From assembly GCA_012274445.1 (NCBI GenBank), contig JAAROD010000044.1, positions 372,001 to 436,000 on the forward strand: 64,000 nt of DNA, written 5' to 3'. Below, one piece after another: positions 22,861-35,056 of the stretch. This DNA is from Sclerotiophoma versabilis. Taxonomy: Eukaryota > Ascomycota > Dothideomycetes > Pleosporales > Didymellaceae. Below the pieces are notes generated by a model. It was not told where the DNA came from, did not search any database, and saw nothing but the letters and a program-made list of their open reading frames with translations. Position 1 is the first letter of the stretch. Each line of letters opens with the position of its first letter. A program made the translations under genes and the position numbers.

Positions 22861-23123
22861 ATGTTCTCGCTGTCAGAGGAGTCCAAGGTACGCCATGCGC
22901 CGCCCAAGTGACCCTCAGCACTGCTCACACGCCAACAGGAGCGCATTGCGCGCATCATCGATGTCTCGCGCGTCGCCATCCACTACGGCTACTTGCCCCT
23001 GATCCTCTACCTTGGCTACTCCCAGAGCCAGCCGAAGCCCTCCCTCATCCGGTACGCCCTCCCGCCATGCTAGCCCGAGGCACCAACTTACCCACCCACA
23101 GTCTCTTCTCTCCCCTCGCATAA
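22861..23123 (+). CDS. TOM7: mitochondrial import receptor subunit Tom7
   Basis: Three small exons: 22861-22887, 22939-23051 and 23102-23123, in total 53 residues. Introns are 51 nt (GTACGC...GCCAACAG) and 50 nt (GTACGC...CCACAG) and phase is exact. The product reads MFSLSEESKERIARIIDVSR followed by VAIHYGYLPLILYLGYSQS, with the Tom7 signature of a short cytosolic helix, one outer-membrane helix with a central Tyr-Pro, and a short end (PSLIR LFSPLA). Tom7 modulates assembly of the TOM complex in the outer mitochondrial membrane. The gene is easily missed because no exon is longer than 38 codons. Confidence 0.95.
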
Positions 23124-23946
23124 GCGCGAACCCATCGAATTGAAATCGAAATCGAGCATCTGAACGACCGCTTACACTTCACTGTACAACACCAATCATT
23201 CGGCGCATCGCTATCTGGGGCTTGTTGGTTGAACGGGAAGGACGCATGGCAGACAAAGCTGCCCCACGCCGGGACCTATCTCGTCTATAGCACTCGGCAT
23301 TCGCCCGTCTACGCACGGCATGACAATTCTATTGTACAACAAATTCACGGACAGGACCACGGGTTCTCGTGACGAACTGCCCTATGCTGTTCTGATCTGT
23401 CGAGTAAGGGACCCGTTACCAAAACGTCAGATGGACCCTTGCACGAGCGTGCTCCGATTGTTGGATTCCATCACTTCTACATTTGTTTTCCTACCTTCAT
23501 GTCCCGGCCCACGCGGCTTGACAGTATTGACACTCGGCTTGACCGTATTGACCCTCGGCAGCGCTGCTGCAGCAGTATCCGCGGACGCCAATCATGGCCC
23601 GCTTACGAGCCACGTGCTGCCCGCCTGGCTCCAGTCGAACCTCGATTCTCAACACTGACCTTTACGAACTCAGATGCCCCCACCTACCCGCCAAAATGAA
23701 GCCTCGTTACCGGCCGCATGGCTTCGGGTTCACGCCTGCGTTCGTTCTAGGCGTACCGCCTGCACTCACCTCATCGCCCCCACGTCGCCGTGCCTTGTGT
23801 AAAGCATCAGCCTTCCCCAGATCTGCACCGCTCTTACATTGCCAATCCACAGCTCGAACTTGACATCGCCATACTCGTCTTCAAGCCCACGCTCGTTCAG
23901 ATAGCACTTTTCTCACATCTTGCATGATCGGCTTCCAACCTTCGCC
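23124..23946. other. intergenic and 5' leader, no gene seen
   Basis: 823 bp between TOM7 and the next plus-strand gene. It contains two tandem copies of a 21-bp unit (CGGCTTGAC-GTATTGAC-CT type) near 23515-23558. No further coding signal. Confidence 0.6.
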
Positions 23947-26324
23947 ATGACTGTCCCCAATGTTGGGGACATACTAATGCTGTCACAAGTTGCCTGGAAA
24001 ACCGGCCGAGCTTTCACCGCAGGTCGGAAAGATGCACCAGCCGAGTTTCATGCTGTCGAAATTGACATCAATGGACTTGCACAAGCGCTGAAGCAATTTG
24101 CAGAAACACTACATGCCGAGGCTGATGTCAGCTTGATATCCAAGTCTGACCAAGCAATCCAAGATGGAATTGCAATCATCTTGTCTTCTTGTCAACGAAC
24201 GATACACGACCTCGACTCCCTCGTTGATCGATATCAAGTCATCAGAAGACACCGTACGGTTGGCGGCTTCGCAATCGAGCGCAGCTGGAGTGATCTTGTT
24301 ATAGCCCAACATGCAACCATCATATGGACTACCGAGGGTGGGGGCCTACAAGATCTCGGCAGTTTACTGCAGATGCACACCAAATCCATACACCTGCTGA
24401 GTAATGCGGTGCAAGGGCAAGTGTCCGATTTGAAACCCAACATGCAGCACTGACGTCCTGTAGTGGATCGTTATCGCAGCTGGAAGGAGTGGTGACTCCA
24501 ATGGCCGAGCGCTTCGACTCGATGTACGACTTACCTGGTAGTCTTGAAGATCAGCTTGACGAGGTATCCCGCTTCGTGCAGGAACTTGCTCTCGAAAACC
24601 CAACAACACCAGCACCACCTATACCACAACGGAACCCAGCAAGATCACCCACAACAGAGATCTTGGATCCACTCAGCACGACCTCCATCCCGCTGTCCCC
24701 ACCAGCCTTATCGCCTCGACAAACAAGTATGAAGGTGATATTACCACGCTCAAGACAGCGTTCCGTGTCTGCCGCTTCCTTGGCATCAAGACCTGCCAGC
24801 AATGACACGTCTCTTACTATTGCAAGCGAATCGACCACAACATCACAAACGCCACCCAGGAAACGTGTGTCTGAGTTCAGCTTCGGAGGCTCATCGACCC
24901 GTAATTCTACCAGCAGTTATGCATCCTCGACTTCATCAGTAGCGTCACGAGGGTCGCTCAATAGTAGACATGCATATATCTCCATCGCAGAATCCCTTCC
25001 ACTACCTCGGACTCCCGAGCTCGGTGAGACTCTACATTCAAACACCAGCTCCTTGACACTTCTTCCACCCCCAGCGACGCGGCCGTGTTCGGTTCAGTCG
25101 GCGCCAAACATTAGTAAGGTCAAGTCAAATACGACATTGAGTCCATTCCCCACACGACAAGGTAGTATCACAAAGCTGCACCGCAGCTCTACAACAGCAA
25201 GCCAGAAAGCAGCATTCGAGAAAGATGCTTTTCGGAACTCTGCCGTTCTGTGTGACGTGTAAGCAGTCCTGCAGTCTACTATACACTCACACACTGACCT
25301 ACTGACACCGCACAGCCGCGGCAAGCTTGTCGAATACTCGCAAAAAACGCAGCCCGATCCCGACTGTCCTGGTGACATCGCGGATATTGAGATGGTAGAA
25401 GCCTGCGACTCGTGTCGCATCGCCGTCGTCCGGAAACGAATTACTGAACCCGGAACGAAGAGAGTCCGTGTCGCGACTTCTATTTGGGCGCTCAGCGACG
25501 ACAACAATATCCGCGTCGAACTCAAGATGGAGGATGGCGAGATGTACATACCCTACTCCAGCTACTTCTCGCCCGCAAAGGTCAGCATGACGGTACCCTG
25601 CGAACTCAGATTCCACGACGTAAGATACGGCAATCGGCTCAGCAAGACAGCAAGAACGAGCTGGGTCAACTACGTCTTCAGAGACGCGCAAGCAGCAGCT
25701 TTGTTTCAGAATGAGATCATGGGCCGCACTCTCCTCGCTACATTCCGTACATCCAAGACGATGCGCATTCATGAGGGTGCGCTCTCATCGTTCGCATATG
25801 CGGAGCAGATGTGCGCGCTAGAAAACTTACGCATCTGGGAAGATACGGACACTGGTGCCGTCATAGGGCTCATTCATTTCAGCGCGAGCTTTAGGGCGGG
25901 ATACCTGGCTTTCTACTTGAACAGCAGTTCGAATCCAGTCAAGGTTCAGGACAACGGCGGAAAAGAAGTCAAAGTCAAGGGGCTTAGGGTGCCGATTGCG
26001 GAGGCAGGGAGGGCGATGCGCAAAGACAGTGTTGTCGATGATGGTAATACTACCACCGAGACCAGCGAAGCAAATAGCGGAGGCAGCGGCGGCAGCGGCG
26101 GCAGCGGCGGAAGCGGTGGTAATGATCGGCGTTCAGGTGCTGCTGGTGCAAGAAAGGGCAAGAGCAAGGGCAAAGCGGTGGAGGTTGATCGAAAGAAGGT
26201 CATCTCGGGCGCGAAAATCGAGTTCGCAAGTGAGGCGGAGAAGAGGGAATTTTTGGAGCTGGTGGACGAGTATCAGAAACCAGGGCGACTGTGTGAGTTG
26301 CCTGATTTGCTAGGTGTAAATTGA
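23947..26324 (+). CDS. large fungal-specific protein with signalling-type N-terminal domain
   Basis: Best model: exons 23947-24416, 24464-25258 and 25316-26324, 757 residues. Intron 2 (57 nt, GTAAGC...CGCACAG) is clear. Intron 1 is uncertain: a GC-AG intron 24417-24463 (GCAAGT...CCTGTAG) or a GT-AG intron 24421-24479 (GTGTCC...ATCGCAG). Both keep phase. Residues 1-160 are helical and resemble the fungal N-terminal domains found on NACHT/STAND and related proteins (start MTVPNVGDILMLSQVAWKTG, then a long helical bundle), but no NTPase follows. The middle, about 175-410, is Ser/Thr/Pro-rich and disordered. The C-terminal 300 residues form an unnamed globular region with a CDSC motif. A (GGS)n linker and basic patch follow near 675-710. 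Function unknown. Confidence 0.85.
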
Positions 26325-27436
26325 ACTGCACTACATTTCATCAGATGACAGTTTCAGTTCCAGCGATGACGTTGCCACGTATATTTGTCGTGTGTCCGAC
26401 GGCCGTTCCTCGCACAGATTCGTCACGCATGCCACATCCATCCAGCCAGCCTCCAACTCTGCCACTGAAAAGTAGATGAAGAAGAGACCCAGCCAGACCA
26501 CAAACCTTTCGATGAACAGGACAGAGGTATCAACCACGACATCGCCATCGAAACGCCAACAACGCAGCGTCTCGCTTGGTCCAGACTCAACACAAATACT
26601 CCCTCCATCACAACCCCAACACAGCGATCTACGCGATACCATCCTAACCACTGCTAGACTACCCCTTATACGTCCTACCCAGCACGCAATATCTGCCCTA
26701 GCCCTGTCCGACGCACATCACCACCTGCCCGTCAGACATGCATACCGACCACCTCCCAGCCTGCCCCCTCCCCCTCCCCTCCCCTCCGACTCAGCGCCAA
26801 AAAAAAAAAGAAAAAAGCAAACACAACCCATCCCGTCCGACGGTGCAGAAACAAGCGTAGAACCGTGCCTTTGTATACTACTGTATACTACTACTATATG
26901 CATGCAAGGGTCGACGTCCGACGCCATCGATGGGCTTGGCTGCATGGTGCATGCGAGACATGTCGATTTTCTGCGCGGACCGTTTGGGAGAGGGAGGGGG
27001 GGGGGGGTGAGAAAGTGACGGTGCAATCAGCGTTGAGCGCATGTGGGGGAGGGCTGGGGTGCGTGCATGTGCGTTTACAGGGGTGTGTACGATCGTGAAT
27101 TGTCGTGCCGGTGGTTGTGTTGACGTACGTGAGTCGGTTAGTGGCTGGTTGAAGATTGTCTGTTGGGATGAGAAGATTTGGAGAGTAGGAGCAGGCTGAA
27201 AAGAGTGCGCATGATAGAGCTTATGGCTGCGTGGAACAAATGTGAAAAGATGCTGGATGGGTTCTCGTTACCGCTTCACTGAGTTATATTTTTCTGGGTA
27301 TCGAAACCTCCATGTACAGTATTCTAGAACTTGATGGGCGAATCTTGTTCGATCCACTGATACCAGATGCAAATCAAAACGCCAACGCTATGCTGCCAGA
27401 TGCCGGTCGATATGATATACAAATATGTGATTCAAA
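26325..27436. other. convergent intergenic region with homopolymer tracts
   Basis: 1.1 kb between the stops of two converging genes. It holds an A-rich run near 26800-26815 and an unbroken G run of about 12 at 26996-27007. One longer open frame on plus (26476-27018) is low-complexity and not supported. Confidence 0.6.
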
Positions 27437-30400
27437 TTAGTCGGACAGTTCGATAGCATCATCCTGAGTGGCGCCCGGGCCAGGCTCACCAGAGCTGCTT
27501 CCCGGCTGTCCGAACTGCTGATCATCTTCCTCGGTGTACTCTTCTTCTTCATCGTACGCTTCGGCGTAGGCGTCGAACTCTGTTGCGTCGTCGACTTCCT
27601 CGTCGTCCTCTTCCTCTTCATCGTGTTCAGCCTCTTCGTCGTCGCCATCGAATGAGTCTTCTTCAGTATCACCGGCAACGTTGTCTTCTGCATCAACGTC
27701 CACAAGGTCAACCCCACTTGCACTCCCGTTCTTGCTGTACTGTGGCTGTGTGTAGCCAGGTTGCGGAACATACGAGAACTGTGTAGGGATGGGCGAGGAC
27801 AGCGAAAGCGGCTCGGTGTTGACTGGTTGCGGTGTGCTGGTTGGTGACTTGACGTACCTGTCGCGGTACGCACGGATAGCATCGGGACCCTTGCCGTAGA
27901 GGTGTTGAGGAACAAAGCGGCTGGCACGGCCCCAGTACGCAGGCTTGTTGTTCTGCACAGCACCAGCGCTCTTGCCAAGCATGGACTGGCGGAAGGAGGA
28001 TGTTGAGACGCCGAGGTTGGGGACGCTGCGGCCGAAATCGTGGACGGTTACAATTGATTGCTTTGCGGTAGGAGACTTGGCAATTAGATCGCGAGCCTGC
28101 GCAACAAGAAGACTGGAGCGGTCATTGAAAGAGGAGCGCTTGCTAGGCGTTGCGCCATTAATAGGTGGTGAGCCTGAGCCAGAAGTTCTGAAAGATTGCT
28201 TCGCTGCACGAATGCGAGCCAAGCGCTCCTCAATGGTGAGCGGCTTCGAAGGAGCTTCAGGTTCCGGTAGAGGTTGCGCAGCCAGAGACGCGGTAGAGTC
28301 AGACCTGCGTACGCGTTTGGCTTCAGCATCCTCTTTGTGCTCTTCGTCGGTTGCTGAGTCGAAGCTCCTCTTGCGGTGCTTGCTTGGATCAACGCCCATA
28401 GCCCGGAGCTTGAACCAGTCAGTCTCTGTGCGGTCAATGGGTGCTGTCGATTTATGATAAGCTTCAGAGTAGCTCCGCACGTGATGGCCGTTGGTCATTG
28501 TGCCTGCGACGCTCGCCTTCTGCGTGTGCTGTGATGAAGCGGCTTTGACTCGAGTGACTTGGTCGGCTGCCGCGCTTGCACAGCGTTCTTGCGTTCGTCT
28601 GGCGCGTCGGTTGTTGGTCGACGCGTTCTTTGTTGTTGGCGCGCCGTTGCTGTTCGCTTGGTCTGTGCTCGCCACCGACTCAGTTGCGGCGGTCTCGCTC
28701 GCAGCTTCGCCTTCACCGTTGATTGACTGCTCTCGTTGTGCTTTGAGCCGCTTCCTCCTCTCTTTCGCCTTGGTATTCCGTTTCTTCTTTTGCACCTGTG
28801 CAACCCAATGCGTGAACACTGCCCGTGCAAATGCTTGACGCTGCTTCTCTTTCTCTGCCCTTTCACGCTCCTGCCGCTTCTGAGCCTGCCACTGTTTGTG
28901 ACCATCCTCTGCGACGTTCCTGACTGTGTTCTCCAAAAATTGATACAAAAGTCCCTCCTCTCCGCTAAACACAATGTTTGATGTTAGTGCATTGTACGCC
29001 GTTTCCCGTTGCCGTACGCGTGCCAGCCGCTCCTGCTCTTCTCGTTGTCGTCGTTGCTGTTCCTCTCGGATCAATCTCTCTCGCTCCTGCTTTTCCCTCA
29101 GTTCCCTCTGTTGCTGTTCCCTCAACTGTCGCTGTTTTTCCTCCTCAATCCGTCGTTGCTCGGCTTCCCGTGCTTGTTGCGCTTCCCTTGCTTTCCGCTC
29201 TTGCTCTTCATGCTCTCGTTTGCGCCGCTCCTCTGCCTCTTGCTTCTGCTTTAGCACAGCTGCTCTTGCATCAGCTTCGGCCTTATCTTTCTCAGCCGTT
29301 TGCGCTGCTGCATCTGATTGTGGTGGTGAACCGGCTGGTGTAGTGGAAGCTCCTGGCAGCTGTCCACTCCGTGTTTTAGCATCCAGCTCAGGCATCCCAG
29401 GAAAGACAAAAGGTTTGGGTGCATCAGAAGTAGGCTGACCATTGGCTCCGCCAAAGGCTGGTGTGGTCTGGCCACTCGATAGTGAATCACGGGGCGCAGG
29501 CGACGCATTAGCACCGGAGTTGAATGAACTAGGTGGTGTCGAGGCAAGGGTGCTAGATTGTGGAGGGAACGTTGCTGCGGCTTTGGCGAAAGGATTGTCG
29601 TTCGTGCTTGACGCAGGCGCGGGTGCAAATTTGATAGGATTCTTAGTTGCATCGAAGACTCCAGGGGAAGCACCAAACGCTGGTGAAGGGGTGGCTTGTG
29701 TAGGCTGGTTCTGTGACGTTGCGTTCGCGAAAGGATTGCCGAACGGGTTTGGCGTTGAGCTCCCGGACGATGGTTGGCTTGGAGGTTGGAAAGGCGAGGC
29801 GAAAGGGCTCAGTCCCAAGGCCCCATTTGTCGTTGTGCCATTCGTGTTCTGGCCAAAGATGTTCGGCTTCGGCGCAGCGGTAGTCTCTGGTATGAATAGC
29901 GAATCTTCAGCACCTGTTCGTACTGTACTTGGGTCTACCAGCAACCCACTACTCCTCGCTTGCTGTACCGTCATGCCCTGGATGATTGCTGAAAACGCTC
30001 GATTGTGTCGCTTGGATTCCACAAGACTCTGTGAAAACATTTGGGGTTTGATGGTGTGGGGAACACCCAACGACTTGTTGCTGTTGCCCAGTTTCGAAAT
30101 GTCTAGGAACGTATGGCCCTCCTTACTCCGCCCAAAGTGGAAACCATACAATTCACAAAGCTTGACAGCGTCCTTGTCGTCGTCCATGGCGAGCACACGC
30201 TTCAGTTGGTCGGTAGTCCAAGCCTCGACGCTTACGTCTCCTTTGGATCCCCTCCTGTACGCATGCCATATCGAGTCGAGTATGACGTGTCGGACACGGT
30301 TGAAGGTGACTTCGGCGGCGCATGCCATAAGATACGAGACATTAGGCGACTTGATAAGGTCCCAGAACTTCTTCCAGTTGGCATGCGCCTGGATCCAACT

Positions 30401-31793
30401 CTTGTCTGAACCAAAAGTAAAAGCGGATTTGGCAGCTTTGAAGATGTCGATAGCAGTCAGAACGCGTTTGTTGTTACGAAGGTCGTTCGGAAGACTGTGA
30501 AGCTCGTTCTCGAGTTGACTATTGGCGTAAAGTGAGGCTAGGATCAGACGGTACGCGACAAACTCGGCTTCATTATCGGAAGGTATGCCCGCTCGTCTAT
30601 TGTCGTCGTATCGTTCCCGCAGCGTTGTCAGGGTCTGGTTGAACTGCTCCATGTCTTGTTGATGCGAGTAGTCCTCCTTCTCAGTCCGGGCCATCTGGTG
30701 CATGGACAAAAGGTAAAAGCGCGCGGACGCTTCCAAGCACACGAGGAGCGTCCGGATATCGGTGGGCTGTTCGACGACTTGGGTACGCAGATCCTTGCGG
30801 ACTGATCGAGTGCGGTCCCATATCCAAGCGTGCAAGTAATCGAATCCTTCTTTGTCCAGGCGGCTGAAGAGATAGTTGACGGTTTTCTGCTGACATTAAA
30901 TCCGGACTCTTCTGGTCTCATCCATAACTTACCAAACATGCTGCTGGGCTCCGAATGTCGATGACCAACTCGACGTCAGCACCGGCCGAGGATCGAGTGA
31001 AGGCCTTCACCATGCGCGACTCGTCTGGTACTCGGGCGCTGTAGGCAAGGTGCTCGGTTTCGGGCGTCTTGGAACACATCAGTATCGCGCTGGGTGGGAG
31101 GGCTGGACAGACGTACGCATTCTGGACGCTTGAAGTCGTTCTGGGTTATCCTGCGCACCCTCTCGAATTCCGGGCACATGTCGTTGCAGCGGCCGATGAG
31201 CTTGACCGAGTCGCTGAGCTTCATCTGGCCGTCAGGGTTCATCAGGCCCTTCTCCTGCAGCTGCCTGCGCCAGCTGGGTTGGGCGTTTTGTAGCTGGGCG
31301 CATTAGCCCGTGTCCGTGTAGTTTGCAGGCGCGCGTGGAGCTTACATAGAGGAATCGATTGTTGTAGTCGTCTCTTGCATGCGGGGTCGAGTTCTCCATG
31401 GCGCCGTACTTCTTCATGGAGACGAAGGGGGTACTAGTGTGCTCGGTCAGAATGGGCCACGGGCGACACCCATGGGCGCCGCTCCTGCTGTCTCGTGGTG
31501 CATCGTGTAGCCGCGCCGGCCATGGACCCGCAGCCCGTCGTGTAGGCGAAGAAGAAGACGGGGGCTTACGTCTGTGGCTTGCCGTCTCCATCCAGCTCCT
31601 GCGCGCTGCCGCGTGTCTTGCTCGCTCCTGTCTGCGCACCCCCGCCGCGCTTCTTCGCAGCAAACGCAGGCGTGTCGCCCGAGTCGCCCGACGCGCCATT
31701 GAGCCCGCCGCGCGCACTGCCCCCGCGCCATACTCCCGCGCCAGCTCCTCGACCGCGCCCGCCTCTGCTGCCGCCGCGAGCGACTGTCGCCAT
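27437..31793 (-). CDS. SAC3: SAC3/GANP-family mRNA export scaffold (TREX-2)
   Basis: Five exons: 31793-31570, 31433-31346, 31293-31117, 31067-30933 and 30886-27437. Introns are 136, 52, 49 and 46 nt, all in phase, giving about 1357 residues. The N-terminus is Arg/Gly-rich (ARGGSRGGRGRG). The SAC3 domain spans about 120-500, with IGRCNDMCPEFERVRR, the universal opening motif, then YLFSRLDKEGFDYLHAWIWD and SFVLACA-type helices ending in a winged-helix part (KLCELYGFHFG). Phe-rich NPFG/AFG motifs at about 530-680 suit contact with nuclear-pore FG machinery. A highly charged Glu/Arg/Gln coiled coil fills about 745-860. An acidic Glu/Asp tail lies at about 1270-1330. In yeast, Sac3 anchors Thp1, Sem1, Sus1 and Cdc31 at the pore basket. 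The charged coil and acidic tail are likely disordered. Confidence 0.93.
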
Positions 31794-32790
31794 TGTCGCG
31801 CCTAGGCCGTTGGCGGTGCGCTCATGCGTGTTGGTGATGCGTGGTGGTTGGTATGCGCGAAGTGTAGGCGGTGAAGGGGTCGGACAATGTGCGAGACCGG
31901 CGCAGGCCGAGTCGTGGTTGAATGCGACAAGCGGTCGCGTTGAGGAAACAAAGAAGTCCTGGCCTTGTCGCCCGCAAGAGCGCACATGGCTGCAGCTCAA
32001 AGCCGCGGGAATGACCTCACGCTAGCCCGAGTCTTGGCGTTTCACTCCTACCCTCACCGCTCCATCGCCGCTTCCATCCCACAACACCATGGCAGCCCTC
32101 ACCATGCAAACCTCACCATGCAAACCTCACCATGCAAACCTCACCATGCAACCCTCACCATGCAAACCTCACCATGCAAACCTCACCATGCAAACCTCAC
32201 CATGCAAACCTTACCAAACAGACCTCACCATGCAGACCTCACCGGACAGAAACACAGTTCTCATGTGTAAAGACAAACCGAAATTCGTTAATCATCCCAT
32301 CAACACAGAAGTGCTGCCACCTTGACTGTCTACCTATCTGAACATCCTCCCTCTGCCTCCAAAGCACCTGCGGCCAAAAGACCCCTTCAAGATCCCTCAT
32401 TTCAACTCTCCTCTCCACTGAAAAACCGAGATGTACAATCTTCCCGCCCGCCCTATTATATCCCCAATTAGAAGACAGCTGCGCTTTTGTGTCTGTCATG
32501 CAATGCAGTCGTAAGCGGCGTAACATCGTAAGGGTATCTTGCATGACACGAAAACTTCGCCTGAACAAAGAATACAATGCTGAATGGGAGCGCTCCAGCA
32601 AGGGCGCCGAAGCAAGTCTGCACGGGAAGGGTTACATGATGCAGCGCTGGAGCGTAACAAGACAGAGCGTAACAAGACAAGGCAGAACGCCCAAAGGAAA
32701 TTGTCGTGAGTCGTTATTTTTGATCCCCAGATAAACAAGACATGATAGACAGAACACCTAAATGCTGGCAACGCGCGCTAAATGCAGGAC
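31794..32790. other. intergenic region with SAC3 promoter and minisatellite
   Basis: 1 kb upstream of SAC3 (-) and downstream of the DUF2841 gene (-). It includes the 14-bp minisatellite annotated separately. Open frames across the repeat are by-products of it. Confidence 0.6.
32086..32250. repeat. 14-bp minisatellite
   Basis: Ten consecutive 14-bp units start at 32101 (ACCATGCAAACCTC). Units 1-3 and 5-7 are identical. Others differ by one or two bases (32143 AACCCTC, 32199 CCTT, 32213 ACCAAACAG, 32227 GCAGACC). Degenerate units extend on both sides. Since 14 is not a multiple of three, three units give a 14-codon cycle, and the plus strand is open in all three frames. The array lies about 310 bp upstream of the SAC3 start codon. 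Confidence 0.95.
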
Positions 32791-35056
32791 TCAGAAATGG
32801 TGCAACCCTTGAGAGTCGACAGAGTAGTCAGGTGGCAGACCGTGAAAGGTCATGTTGGGGTCGGATGGTGTCATTGGCATGCTCATAGGCGTGTTCGGGA
32901 AGCTCATGGGCGTCGGAGGGAAGGCTCCCTGCTCGTACGGGAAACCATTGCCCGTCGGCATTGGGCTCGCATACTGGCTATAGCCCATCGGAGGTGGTCC
33001 CGTATGGAACATGGTGAAGGGGTTGACAAACGTCGGACCGGTCTGCGGGAAGGAAGACGGAGCTGGGTTGGAGTAGTTCTCTGTGGGTTGATACGTCTGA
33101 CCATTGAATCCGGTCGGTGCTGTTGAGTATTGCATCGGCTGATTGTACGGGACCATGTTGTATGGAGGATGCATGTTACCTTGGTCGGACATTGTTCGTG
33201 TCTGTGGCTTCAGGTCCAGATCCTCTTCTCCGAGATGCAGTCCGTGCAAGGATTGGTCAAAGGATGAGTTGGGTGTTGATGCAGTACGAAACATCTTACC
33301 ATCATCCTGGGAAGATGCAGGTGTGCATGGACCAGAGGCCGACACAGGTGTATCCACTTTCCATGCCTGTCGATGACTATCTTCTGCCGTAATAGACTGT
33401 CGCGGTGTTTGGATTCCGGATTGACTAGGGGCAGTCATGGGTCGAGGTGACGGGATAGCTTGAGCAAGCCCATGAGGGATCCTAGCTAACCTTGTCATCG
33501 TGTCGTCTGACTCAGTTTCGTCTCCAGAAGCTTCGCCGATAGTCTCTTGCACGACATCCAAGCTATCTTTGATAGTTCGACGAGGTCGCTTTGCCTGTTG
33601 TCGCCTGACGGGCCTTGGGATGGGCTTCCATGTGTGGTGCTTGCCGCGACCGGGGTCTACATTACCGGAGCCTTCGAAAAGGTTGTACTGCATGATATGG
33701 TCTTCGTAGGCCTGCGCAACTTCGAAGATACTGGGCAGAATATGTTCCAAGGCGCGTCTCTTCATCTCTTCGCTATGGGCGGCGCCTTTGGATGAGGAGA
33801 AATGATCGGCCGACGTTGTCTGAACCGTGAACTTGGCAACATCGCGGAGTTTTGTGATCCAGGGACCATTCCGCTTAATCTCATCAATTGTCCGGTGGAC
33901 GAGCATCATCTCGACTGCCAAAGTCGAAAGCTCTGTTAAAGTGTCAGAAGTTTCAAGTGCGTCAGTTAAGGCAAGTCTCTTACCACTCTTCTTCAGATGT
34001 GAAGGCTCCTTGTAAATGACAGTCCTAGGCCACCAAGGCGGCGTGTCTGCCTCAGAGGGTAGCATCTCATGGTACTTTCCCCAATCACCAAGCCGCCTAG
34101 GCTCAAGAAGCTTGACCCAGTGCGTAGCAATGCCACGTAATGGCTTCATGGTCAGCTCATCGAAGCGACAATGAAGAAACTCTTTGAACGCATCAATGTC
34201 ACCGATGTAGAAGGTATGCGACTCTTCAGTCACGACTTGAACGGTTTGATCACCCTCGTCGATGTCGTCTTTGTCGACAACAGTCTTGCGGTTTGCTGCC
34301 AAACCCTGAGCGACAGACCGACTTCTCTTCAGACTCTTTGACTTCAGTAATCCTTGCCTTTGTACAACAGGTTTCGTCTGCTGACAAGGAGTGGGTTGCT
34401 TCTGAAACTCAGCCTTCCGTTGTGGACCTGGGGTCGCATGCTGGGGTGTCCCTGCGGAAGCATGTAAGCGATCCGACCCAGTATGAGGCGTGATGGTCTT
34501 ACCAGGTACTTGGGTTGGTGCCGCTTGAATGGGACGATGTATACTGGCGCGATTGCTGGAGGCTGCTGCAGAGCCGATCATTGGTTGCGCCCTGAACAGG
34601 TGTTCATGGCCTGCTAGAGGTTTGTAGACCGGCTCGGTACGGCCGTCCTGGAATACTAGCGTTGCAATCGGTATGGGCATCGCAACACCATCGTCGTCAT
34701 CTTCGACCGACTTGTCGCCCGCTGTAACGGGTGCTGCAGCTTTTATCGACTAGTTGCTAAGTTAGCCATCTTGTTTAATGACGAGCAGTAGGCGCTGGGA
34801 GTGACGTTTCATGGTTTAGGCACAAGCGGACGCTAGATCGGGGCGGCAAGTCCTCACAAGAAGTTCGGTACCGAAGCCTAGTTCCGACGACATATAAACA
34901 AAGCTTTGCACTCACCTGGGATGGAAGAGGGTAGTCGCAGTTCTCTGTTAGCGCGAACGGATCCTCACCATACTGCTCAGCTCGCGAGCTCGGTTGAGTG
35001 ATCTCGCTGATCATGGCAGGTAGCTCGCCTTTCGGTGCTGGTGGGGCTGCAGCCAT
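32791..35056 (-). CDS. DUF2841 domain protein
   Basis: Two exons, 35056-34916 and 34749-32791, with a 166-nt intron (GTGAGT...GCTAACTTAGCAACTAG), encode 699 residues. The start is the ATG at 35054-35056 (MAAAPPAPKGELPAM). Residues about 195-290 carry the DUF2841 pattern: a Gly-Asp-x-x-Ala-Phe helix (IGDIDAFKEFLHCRF), then WVKLLEPRRL, PPWWPRTVIYKEPSHLKKS and a following helix LTDALE. The rest is low-complexity. The N-terminus is basic with predicted nuclear-type patches (LLKSKSLKRSRS). The C-terminal 250 residues are Pro/Met/Tyr/Gln-rich and resemble a prion-like or activation region. DUF2841 proteins are fungal and of unknown function; the WWP/KEP block is the diagnostic part. A nuclear role is my inference from composition only. 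Confidence 0.86.

Noticed and set aside
21555..23123. Bacterial-style operon of HSH49 and TOM7
   Set aside because: The genes are divergent and intron-containing, so they are separate eukaryotic units.
26476..27018. 180-codon plus-strand open frame in the convergent gap before SAC3
   Set aside because: Pro/Ser low complexity and crossing A and G homopolymers; no family signal.
29442..30500. 352-codon open frame on plus
   Set aside because: Antisense to the SAC3 exon 5, whose protein is a clear family match.
32089..32341. Small plus-strand proteins across the 14-bp array
   Set aside because: All three frames are open only because of the repeat; no start or domain support.
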